A DNA stretch of 64,000 nt from Streptomyces sp. CMB-StM0423 (lineage in GTDB: Bacteria > Actinomycetota > Actinomycetes > Streptomycetales > Streptomycetaceae): positions 4,806,501-4,870,500 of the forward strand of contig NZ_CP025407.1 in NCBI RefSeq assembly GCF_002847285.1. The letters run 5' to 3'. The translations under genes and the position numbers were made by a program. This document shows, one piece after another, positions 1-6,492 of the stretch. A model generated the notes under the pieces. It was not told the DNA's origin and did not search any database. It saw nothing but the letters and a program-made list of their open reading frames with translations. Within the stretch, counting starts at the first letter, position 1. Each line of letters opens with the position of its first letter.

Positions 1-249
1 TATCTGAACTGCGACCCCGTCGGGGGCACGCACCCCGCGGCGGAGTCGGCCTGCACGGACCTGACGAAGGCCGACGGGCGGTTCGAGGACCTGTCCGACA
101 AGCAGGGCGCGTGCACGATGCAGTACGAGCCCGTGGAGCTGCACGCCACCGGCACCTGGCGCGGCAAGCCCGTCGACTACGTCTCCGAGGTCTTCCCCAA
201 CCCCTGCATGGCGGACCTCGCGACCGGCGGCAACGTCTTCAACTTCTAG
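1..249 (+). CDS. SSI-type subtilisin inhibitor, C-terminal part
   Basis: These are the last 82 codons of a secreted Streptomyces subtilisin inhibitor; the signal peptide and N-terminus lie upstream of the window. The family pattern is clear: a GTHP segment after the first cysteine, four cysteines (visible residues 4, 18, 38, 69) able to form the two SSI disulphides, a W-x-GK segment, and the C-terminal NVFNF. The reactive loop reads C-T-M-Q-Y-E-P-V. By analogy with SSI (C-P-M-V-Y-D-P-V) the P1 residue is Met40 and P1' is Gln. A P1 Met suits subtilisin-like rather than trypsin-like targets (inference). The gene ends convergently with the methyltransferase on the other strand. Confidence 0.93.
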   Translation, partial: YLNCDPVGGTHPAAESACTDLTKADGRFEDLSDKQGACTMQYEPVELHATGTWRGKPVDYVSEVFPNPCMADLATGGNVFNF

Positions 250-274
250 CCGTCCCGGCCCCGGCCACCACCGC

Positions 275-310
275 GGTGGGGCGCGAGCGCCCTACGGCTG
301 GCGCCCCACC
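275..310. terminator. hairpin between convergent genes
   Basis: GGTGGGGCGC (275-284) pairs perfectly with GCGCCCCACC (301-310) around a 16-nt loop. It overlaps the last codons of the leftward methyltransferase and follows the SSI stop, so it may end transcription from both sides. There is no U-tract, which is usual in Streptomyces. Confidence 0.5.
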
Positions 311-1017
311 GCGCCGTACGCGTCGATCGGCTTCGCCGTGCCCACCTTCGGCGCGCCGGGGCGCCAGCGGGTGATCGGCACCATGCCGGGTTCGAGCAGC
401 TCAAGACCCTCGAAGCAGCGGGCCAGCTCGTCCGGGCCGCGCAGGTGGTACGGGATGCCGCCGGCCTCGATGAGCTTCTCGCCGCCCTCGACGACGGCCT
501 CGCCGGTGTCGGTGCCGTCCCACAGCACCAGGTGGCTGCCCGGCGGCACGGCGTCCATGACCCGGCCCACGATGCGGCGCAGCTCGCTCAGCTCCGGCTC
601 GTAGCCCAGCACTCCCATGAACATCACCGCCACCGGCTCCGTGAGGTCCAGGGTGTCCGCCGCGCCGGCGAGGATCCGCTCCGGGTCGTGGTAGTCGGCG
701 TGGACGTAGGCCGTCACGCCTTCGGGGCGGGTGTTGACCAGCAGGGCGCGGGCGTGCGCCAGCACCAGCGGGTCGTTGTCGACGTACACGACGCGGGCCG
801 CGGGAGCGCTCTGCTGCGCCACCTCGTGGGTGTTCTGCATCGTGGGCAGGCCGGTGCCGACGTCCAGGAACTGCCGGATCCCTGCCTCCCCCGCCAGGTG
901 GGAGACGACGCGGATGAGGAACTGGCGGGACTGCCGGGCCATCGTGACGATGTCCGGGTAGACCTCCGCCACGGCATCGCCCGCGGCGCGGTCGGACTCG
1001 TAGTTGTCCTTGCCGCC
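292..1017 (-). CDS. SAM-dependent methyltransferase (DUF574 family), exon 2
   Basis: This is the 3' exon (241 codons plus stop) of a Methyltransf_19/DUF574 protein. It opens directly with GGKDNYESDRAAG, the most conserved block of the family. It continues with the SAM site FLDVGTGLPTM, the acidic VVYVDNDPLVL and the late LVLWDGTD region. The 26 codons missing from the N-terminus are found 2.18 kb upstream at 3195-3272, on the far side of a group II intron. Joining the two gives NYWM-GGKDNY in frame and a 267-aa protein, the usual family size. There is no in-frame start at the head of this exon, so expression needs intron splicing. The target of the enzyme is unknown. Confidence 0.9.
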   Translation of the reverse strand, partial: GGKDNYESDRAAGDAVAEVYPDIVTMARQSRQFLIRVVSHLAGEAGIRQFLDVGTGLPTMQNTHEVAQQSAPAARVVYVDNDPLVLAHARALLVNTRPEGVTAYVHADYHDPERILAGAADTLDLTEPVAVMFMGVLGYEPELSELRRIVGRVMDAVPPGSHLVLWDGTDTGEAVVEGGEKLIEAGGIPYHLRGPDELARCFEGLELLEPGMVPITRWRPGAPKVGTAKPIDAYGAVGRQP

Positions 1018-1080
1018 GTGAAGTCGGCCCGGGGCGCGGTTCCGGTCTTTCGACCGGCCCGTTTCCCCGAACCGCTTCCC

Positions 1081-1114
1081 GAACCCGCCGTGCGCGTCTC
1101 CGCGCAACGGGCTC
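1081..1114 (-). ncRNA. group II intron domain V
   Basis: The minus strand has a 34-nt element that starts GAGCCCGTTG, has a GCGCG-GAGA-CGCGC distal hairpin with a GNRA-type tetraloop, and closes with CGGGTTC. Its length and layout match bacterial domain V, including the AGC catalytic triad (1113-1111) and the two-base bulge before the closing strand. It lies 31 nt after the RT stop and 63 nt before the inferred 3' splice site. Confidence 0.88.
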
Positions 1115-1145
1115 TCCGCAAGTCCCGTTTGGGAACGATGATGCG

Positions 1146-2585
1146 TTACGCGGCCGCCGCCCACGGAGACGGAATCTTGGTTCCCCTGTACCGGTACCGA
1201 GTGGTGCTGATGGTTCCGGTGTGGAGGAGTTTGATTTGTCCGTCACGTGGTTGCCATCCTCCGGCGCAGTAGCGGCGCCGGAGTTCCTTCCAAGTGATCC
1301 CCCGGTGTTTGCGTCGAATCCAGGCGATGACCTGATACCAGGCGACCTTCGCCAGGTACCCGAACGCCTTGCTCGACACCCCGGGCCGGAAGTAGGCGCA
1401 CCAGCCCCGCAGTACCGGGTTGAGCTGATACAGCAGGGTGGAAAGCGGTTGGTTCGTGCTCGTATTACGGCAGATGCGCTTCACCTTCCTGCAGATGACG
1501 CGCAGCGCCTTCCTTGCAGGGTAGGTGTACACGTACTCCCGTTTCTCGCTCGCTTTAACATGACGCTGGATGCGCCACCCAAGAAAGTCGAGACCCTCGT
1601 CAATGTGGGTAATCAAGGTCTTCGCGTCGGCCAGGCGTAGCCCCATCGTCGCAAGAACCTCAGCCACTTCCTCCTTGAGGGCTTCCGCCCCTTCCCGTGT
1701 GCCTCTGACCATCAGGCACCAGTCATCCGCATATCGAATGAGTCGAAAATTGGGGAGCCCCTGACGACGACGAACGCGCCGTTGCCATTCACTACTGGAC
1801 GGTCCTCCGGGAGCCTGTTCGATGTACTCGTCCAGAACCGAGAGAGCCACATTGCTCAGTAGCGGAGAAAGGATCGACCCTTGAGGGGTTCCGGTGTTCG
1901 TTTCCGTCAGGGATCCATCCTCGGAGAGGATGCCCGACTTCAGGAACGCCTTCACCAGTGCCAGCACTCGCTTGTCTCCAACACGCATCCGCACCCGATC
2001 CATTAGCGCGGAGTGCGAAATCTCGTCGAAGCAGGCTTTGATGTCGCCCTCGACCACCCATTCGTACTGACGTGGGCGAGACGAGTAGTAACGGATCTCG
2101 GCCACGGCGTCGTGGGCCCTCCTGTTCGGCCGGAACCCGTATGAACACGGGAGAAAATCCGCCTCGAAGATGGGCTCCAGCACCAGCTTCAGGGACGCCT
2201 GTACCACTCGGTCACACACGGTCGCAATACCTAGACGGCGCTTCTTCCCGTCCGATTTGGGAATCATGCGCTCCCGTGCCGGTAACGGGCTGAAGCTCCG
2301 ATCCTTCAACTGCGACCGTAATCCACCGAGGAATTCTTCCACCCCGGCAGACTCGATCGAGAAGGCTGACCGGCCGTCAATCCCGGCCGACCGAGCACCC
2401 CTGTTGCTCCTCACGCGATCCCATGCGACCAGAAGGAAGTCAGGATCGCAGACAAGGTTATACAAGTCATCAAACCGGCGGTGACCATTCTCGTTTGACC
2501 AACGGTGTAGCTTGGCCTGAATCTCCAGTACCCGGCGCTCGACCCTGAACGGGACATACGATCGCTCCGGATCATCGATGTTCAC
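1146..2585 (-). CDS. ltrA: group II intron reverse transcriptase/maturase
   Basis: This 479-aa intron-encoded protein splices and mobilises the intron. RT blocks are visible in order: KSDGKKRRLGI (RT2), VVEGDIKACFDEISH with the first metal Asp (RT3), TGTPQGSILSPLLSN (RT4), LIRYADDWCLMV with the YADD catalytic pair (RT5), and LDFLGW (RT7). A maturase/thumb region with RGWCAYFR and the SKAFGYL segment follows. The protein stops after RYRYRGTKIPSPW with no CxxC/HNH endonuclease domain, so it belongs to the En-minus group, which usually homes via replication forks. GTG 2585 is preferred to TTG 2588 because AGGAG lies 8 nt upstream of it. The gene appears intact. Confidence 0.95.
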   Translation of the reverse strand: MNIDDPERSYVPFRVERRVLEIQAKLHRWSNENGHRRFDDLYNLVCDPDFLLVAWDRVRSNRGARSAGIDGRSAFSIESAGVEEFLGGLRSQLKDRSFSPLPARERMIPKSDGKKRRLGIATVCDRVVQASLKLVLEPIFEADFLPCSYGFRPNRRAHDAVAEIRYYSSRPRQYEWVVEGDIKACFDEISHSALMDRVRMRVGDKRVLALVKAFLKSGILSEDGSLTETNTGTPQGSILSPLLSNVALSVLDEYIEQAPGGPSSSEWQRRVRRRQGLPNFRLIRYADDWCLMVRGTREGAEALKEEVAEVLATMGLRLADAKTLITHIDEGLDFLGWRIQRHVKASEKREYVYTYPARKALRVICRKVKRICRNTSTNQPLSTLLYQLNPVLRGWCAYFRPGVSSKAFGYLAKVAWYQVIAWIRRKHRGITWKELRRRYCAGGWQPRDGQIKLLHTGTISTTRYRYRGTKIPSPWAAAA

Positions 2586-3194
2586 CAATGCGCTCCTGGC
2601 ATTTCAGTTCCGCCCTACAGACTTGCTGGCCCCCTTCCCCATGTACACGCCTTTCGCGTGCTCGGAGTACTACGGGGCCTCCGCCCTGCTCATGGCCATC
2701 AGTCGGCAACGGACCTGCCCTGACATGCCGCAGGCTGCAGCAGGCTTTGGGCGGTCACGAGCAGTTCCCACGTTCACCGCATGACCGATCGGACAGTTAG
2801 GCACCCGGCTGTACTCCGGCAGCTTCGCCACGGCTACGCCGCAGACTTTCACCATGGCCCCTGCTGGCAGCTGACTGAAACTCCCAGCAAGGATGGACAC
2901 CTCTGACTCACAGGCGCCCAACTACTGCACATCGGCCCATATCTGCCAGATTTGAGCCGACGGAACTCTTACGGAGCGTCTGCCACCGATTCGCTTTCAC
3001 TGTACCTTCTGTCCTCGATTGCCGAACCCGACCCATCTGACAGTTCTGAGCCGTTCCGGCGTTGTCGGGGCTGCTTGCCGTCCTCGCCGGCGTTCCCCGG
3101 GTCGGACTGCCCCCATCTTCGGTCAGGCCACTGCGACGGCCCTACGGCGGAGGTCTTTCACCTCCGCTCGGTCATACGGCGCCTCGTGGCGCAA

Positions 3195-3272
3195 CATCCA
3201 GTAGTTCCAGATCCGCGCCGCGTGCGGCACGGTGGGGTCGACCGCCGGTGGTGCCGCGTCCTCGTTGCTCAT
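3195..3272 (-). CDS. SAM-dependent methyltransferase (DUF574 family), exon 1
   Basis: This is the first 26 codons of the interrupted methyltransferase. ATG 3272 follows a GGTAGGA ribosome site. The peptide begins MSNEDAAPPAVDPTVPHA and ends ARIWNYWM, the family's N-terminal signature, which normally runs directly into GGKDN. The reading frame is lost immediately after codon 26, where the intron starts. With exon 2 (1017-292) it restores a complete protein. Confidence 0.88.
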
Positions 3273-3365
3273 CGTGACCGTCCTACCGGGAGTGGGCTGC
3301 GCCGGAAGGGCCCGTCCCGCCGGGGAGTCGGGGAGGGACGCGCCGGAGGACCATCACAGCAGAAG

Positions 3366-3410
3366 GGGGTGAGCGGCGCAGGCGATTCCGGCCGCCCAGC
3401 CGCTCACCCC
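3366..3410 (-). terminator. hairpin after the 5'-nucleotidase gene
   Basis: GGGGTGAGCGGC (3366-3377) and GCCGCTCACCCC (3399-3410) form a perfect 12-bp stem with a 21-nt loop, 21 nt beyond the nucleotidase stop. It separates that gene from the methyltransferase transcribed in the same direction. Confidence 0.65.
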
Positions 3411-3431
3411 TCCGAGGGTCTCCCCGGTCGC

Positions 3432-5267
3432 TTACGGCTGCCCGATCACCGTGATCCGGTCGGCGGCCGGCGGTGCCAGCGGCTTGTCCGCGCTGGAGTT
3501 CGCCGTCAGGTAGCTCTCCAGGGCGGCCAGGTCGTCCCCGCCGACCAGCGGGTCCGTACCGTCGGCGAGGGTGGGGAAGCCATCGCCGCCGCCGGCGAGG
3601 AAGGAGTTGACGGCGACCCGGTAGGTGGCCGCGGGGTCGAGCGGCTGCCCGTCGAGCCTGACCGAGTCGGCGGCGATGCGGTCGGCGCCGGACTTCGTGA
3701 AGTCCAGCGTGTACGTCAGCCCCGCGGACGGCTGCAGGACCTTCGGCGCCGCCTCGTTGGCGCCGCTGACCTGCTCGCGGAGCACCTGGAGAAGCTGCTC
3801 GCCGGTCAGGCTGGTCAGGTTCACGGTGTTCGAGAACGGCTGGACCGTGAAGCCCTCCCCGTACGTGACGACCCCGTCGCCCTCGTCGCCGGCCGCCGCG
3901 TACGTGATGCCCGCGCGGATACCGCCCGGGTTCATCAGCGCCACCTGGGCGCCCTCGTCGAGCGTCCTGGCGTGGGCCAACTGCGCGTCGGCGATGAGGT
4001 CGCCGAGCGGGGACTCGGTGCCCTCGCGCGGGATGTCGCCGGAGACGTAGCCGACGGGCTTGGCGGCGATCGGCGCGGCGAGCGCGTTCCACTCCTCGAT
4101 CAGCGAGGTCATGTCCCGCGCCCGGCGCTGCTCGCGGTCGACCACGTGGTTCTCGGCGTCCGGCAGCTTGGTCGCGGTGCGCACGATGTCGCCGGTGCGG
4201 CGGTCGTACGTCAGCGTGGTGTCGGTGTAGAGCCGGCCGAAGGACGACGCGGAGGTGACGCTGCGCGGGTTGCCCTTCGGGTCGGGGATGGTGCAGGCGT
4301 ACGGCTGGTGGGTGTGTCCGGTGACGAAGGCGTCGACGCTCGCCGTCGTCCCCTTGGCGATCTCGGCGACCGGACCGGAGATCCCGGCGCCGGGGCCCGG
4401 GGTGTCACAGTCGTAGTTGTACGCGCCGCCCGCCGAGGCCGCGGGGTACCCGCCCTCGTGGACCAGGGCGACGATGGACTCCACGCCCTGGCGCCGCAGT
4501 TGCTTCGCGTACTCGTCGATCGTCTCGATCTCGTCGTGGAACTTCAGGCCCTTGACGCCCTCCGCCGAGACGATGTCCGGGGTCGCCTCCAGCGTCACGC
4601 CGATGAAGCCGATCTTCACGCCCTTCTGCTCCCAGACGTACACCGGGTCGAGGGCCGGCTTGCCGGTCTTCTCGTCGGTGACGTTGGCGGCGAGGTACGG
4701 GAAGTCGGCGCCGCCGTAGGTGCGGTCCTCCTTGTAGCCGCCGTCCTCCGGGTGGTTGCCGCCGTCCTGGAGGCGCCGCAGCTCGGCGATGCCCTCGTCG
4801 AACTCGTGGTTGCCGACGCCCGCGACGTCGAGGCCGAGGCCGTTCATGGCCTCGACGGTGGGCTCGTCGTGGAAGAGGCCGGAGATCAGCGGGCTGGCGC
4901 CGACGATGTCGCCGGCGGCGGCGGTGACGGAGTAGCGGTTGCCCTTGCGGGCGTCGCGCAGGGAGGTGGCGAGGTACTCGACCCCGCCGGCCTTGACGGT
5001 CTTCTTCGAGCCGTCCGGCTGGAGTTCCGCGACCTCTCCCGAGGAGCCCTGCGGGGGTTCGAGGTTGCCGTGGAAGTCGTTGAAGGACAGCAGTTGGACA
5101 TCGACGGTACGGCTGCGGTCCTGCTTGTCCGCGCTGTCCGCGCCCGCGGGCTGCGCGGCGGCGAACAGGCTGCCGGCCACCGCCAGCGCGGCGGCACCGG
5201 CCGTGGCCCGCCGCCCTCTTCGTGTCGTACGGAACCTGCCTGACGGCTCTGTTCTCCCAGACCTCAC
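3432..5267 (-). CDS. secreted bifunctional metallophosphatase/5'-nucleotidase
   Basis: This 611-aa extracellular UshA/NadN-type hydrolase probably removes phosphate from nucleotides to recover nucleosides and phosphate. An Arg-rich N-terminus with a hydrophobic core and AGA cleavage region (about residues 1-43) is an export signal; the RR pair allows Tat export. The metallophosphatase half carries SFNDFHGN (61-68), GDIVGASP, VGNHEFDEG and VTGHTHQPY metal-binding motifs. The second half (from about residue 390) is a 5_nucleotid_C domain with NPGGIRAG and NSFLAGGGDGF substrate motifs. GTG 5267 was chosen because GAGGGGG lies just upstream and the signal peptide then has normal length. A phosphate role fits the nearby ppk and phoP genes. 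Confidence 0.92.
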   Translation of the reverse strand: MRSGRTEPSGRFRTTRRGRRATAGAAALAVAGSLFAAAQPAGADSADKQDRSRTVDVQLLSFNDFHGNLEPPQGSSGEVAELQPDGSKKTVKAGGVEYLATSLRDARKGNRYSVTAAAGDIVGASPLISGLFHDEPTVEAMNGLGLDVAGVGNHEFDEGIAELRRLQDGGNHPEDGGYKEDRTYGGADFPYLAANVTDEKTGKPALDPVYVWEQKGVKIGFIGVTLEATPDIVSAEGVKGLKFHDEIETIDEYAKQLRRQGVESIVALVHEGGYPAASAGGAYNYDCDTPGPGAGISGPVAEIAKGTTASVDAFVTGHTHQPYACTIPDPKGNPRSVTSASSFGRLYTDTTLTYDRRTGDIVRTATKLPDAENHVVDREQRRARDMTSLIEEWNALAAPIAAKPVGYVSGDIPREGTESPLGDLIADAQLAHARTLDEGAQVALMNPGGIRAGITYAAAGDEGDGVVTYGEGFTVQPFSNTVNLTSLTGEQLLQVLREQVSGANEAAPKVLQPSAGLTYTLDFTKSGADRIAADSVRLDGQPLDPAATYRVAVNSFLAGGGDGFPTLADGTDPLVGGDDLAALESYLTANSSADKPLAPPAADRITVIGQP

Positions 5268-5365
5268 TGCGAACGCCCCCTCGGCGCGACGTGGAAACTC
5301 CGCTCGGCAGCTTAAGGTCGACGCGCGTAGCGCGTCTCCAACAAGGACTGAACTATTCCCAAAGC

Positions 5366-5393
5366 TTGTCGGGCGTCCCGCTGGCCTTAGGCT
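5366..5393 (+). promoter_or_regulatory. probable leaderless mshD promoter
   Basis: TTGTCG (5366-5371), a 16-bp spacer and TAGGCT (5388-5393) lie 6 nt before the mshD ATG. There is no Shine-Dalgarno sequence, so transcription probably starts at the ATG. Confidence 0.5.
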
Positions 5394-5399
5394 TTCTCC

Positions 5400-6344
5400 A
5401 TGACGGAGTCCGGTAAGACCGACACGGGGAAGCCGCGCGGCAGGCGCATCGAGGTGCTCGACGAGCTCACGCCGTCCCAGTCCCACGCCGTGCTCGGCAT
5501 CATCGACGCCGCCGCCGCGACCGACGGCCGGCCGGCCGTCTCCGAGCAGGGCCGGCTCACCCTGCGCAGAGGCCACCGCGAGGGCGTCAAGCACCTCCTC
5601 CTCTACGACGGCACGGAGCCGGCGGGCTACGCGCAGCTTGAGGAGACCGACCCCGTCGAGCCGCCCGCCGCCGAACTCGTCGTCCACCCCGACCACCGCC
5701 GCCGCGGCCACGGCCGGGCGCTGGGCCGCGCGCTGCTCACCGAGTCGGGGCAGCGGATGCGGCTGTGGGCGCACGGCGGCCACCCCGCCGCCCGGCACCT
5801 GGCGCAACTGCTCGGCCTCACGCTCTTCCGCGAGCTGCGCCAGTTGCGGATGCCGCTCGACGGGTACGCGGGCGAGGGCGCGCCCGAGCCGCGGCTGCCC
5901 GCGGGGGTCACGGTGCGTACGTTCCGGCCCGGCGAGGACGACGCGGAGTGGCTGGCCCTCAACGCCGCCGCCTTCGCCCACCACCCCGAGCAGGGCTCCC
6001 TCACGCAGGCCGACCTGGACGACCGGATGGCCGAGCCGTGGTTCGACCCGCGCGGCTTCTTCCTCGCCGAGCGCGCCGGGAAGCTCGTCGGCTTCCACTG
6101 GACGAAGGTGCACAGCGCGGAGCACCTCGGCGAGGTGTACGTCCTGGGGGTGCACCCCGACGCGCAGGGCGGCGGGCTCGGCAAGGCGCTGACGACGATC
6201 GGGCTGCGCCATCTGGCGTACGACCGCAGCATGCCCACGGCCATGCTCTACGTCGACGCCGACAACACCCCGGCGGTCGTCGTCTACGAGGGCATGGGCT
6301 TCAGCACCCACGAGACGGACCTGATGTACCGCACGGAGGGCTGA
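5400..6344 (+). CDS. mshD: mycothiol synthase
   Basis: MshD acetylates Cys-GlcN-Ins with acetyl-CoA, the last step of mycothiol synthesis. The 314-aa protein has the expected two GNAT domains. The degenerate N-terminal one (about 10-150) contains LVVHPDHRRRGHGRALG. The active C-terminal one (about 165-310) contains VRTFRPGEDDAEWLALNAAAF, GFHWTKVH, GEVYVLGVHPDAQGGGLGKAL (acetyl-CoA loop) and VYEGMGFS. The sequence after the start (MTESGKTDTGK) is variable in the family. It lies divergent from the nucleotidase gene. mshA of the same pathway is 7 kb away. Confidence 0.95.
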   Translation: MTESGKTDTGKPRGRRIEVLDELTPSQSHAVLGIIDAAAATDGRPAVSEQGRLTLRRGHREGVKHLLLYDGTEPAGYAQLEETDPVEPPAAELVVHPDHRRRGHGRALGRALLTESGQRMRLWAHGGHPAARHLAQLLGLTLFRELRQLRMPLDGYAGEGAPEPRLPAGVTVRTFRPGEDDAEWLALNAAAFAHHPEQGSLTQADLDDRMAEPWFDPRGFFLAERAGKLVGFHWTKVHSAEHLGEVYVLGVHPDAQGGGLGKALTTIGLRHLAYDRSMPTAMLYVDADNTPAVVVYEGMGFSTHETDLMYRTEG

Positions 6345-6370
6345 CCAGGGCGGGCGGGCCGTACCACACA

Positions 6371-6399
6371 CCGAGGGTTAGCCGTGTCGTTACCCTCGG
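6371..6399. terminator. inverted repeat between mshD and ppk
   Basis: CCGAGGGT (6371-6378) and ACCCTCGG (6392-6399) pair around a 13-nt loop, 27 nt after mshD. It could end mshD transcription. A GTTCAAC heptamer, the core of a PHO-box repeat, begins in its right arm at 6399, so a regulatory role at ppk is also possible. Confidence 0.4.
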
Positions 6400-6492
6400 T
6401 TCAACCTCAATTGCGAGCATCGATGGATGCAGCGCTCCGCCGCGAACCTCTCCACCGTGCCGGGTCAGGCCCGGACACGGGAGAATAGGGGC

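Larger units (their letters stand above)
1018..3194 (-). mobile_element. group II intron inserted in a methyltransferase gene
   Basis: The element is a 2,177-nt retroelement in the same orientation as its host gene. Its borders come from the host reading frame: the 5' exon ends ...TGGATG (3195) and the 3' exon starts GGCGGCAAG (1017). The intron therefore runs from TTGCGCCAC... to ...GACTTCAC. The first base departs from the usual GTGYG start. Shifting the junction by one base gives a GTTGCG start and still leaves the codon frame open (Met to Ile). The 5' 600 nt (2586-3194) should fold as domains I-IV; the RT lies in domain IV; domain V is at 1081-1114. It carries no other genes. Confidence 0.9.

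Noticed and set aside
2952..5243. A 763-codon open frame on the plus strand
   Set aside because: Antisense to the 5'-nucleotidase, has no protein similarity that I can see and crosses the intron boundary.
5268..6371. N-terminal extension of the nucleotidase to 979 aa
   Set aside because: It would overlap mshD and lose the signal peptide; GTG 5267 with a ribosome site is the better start.
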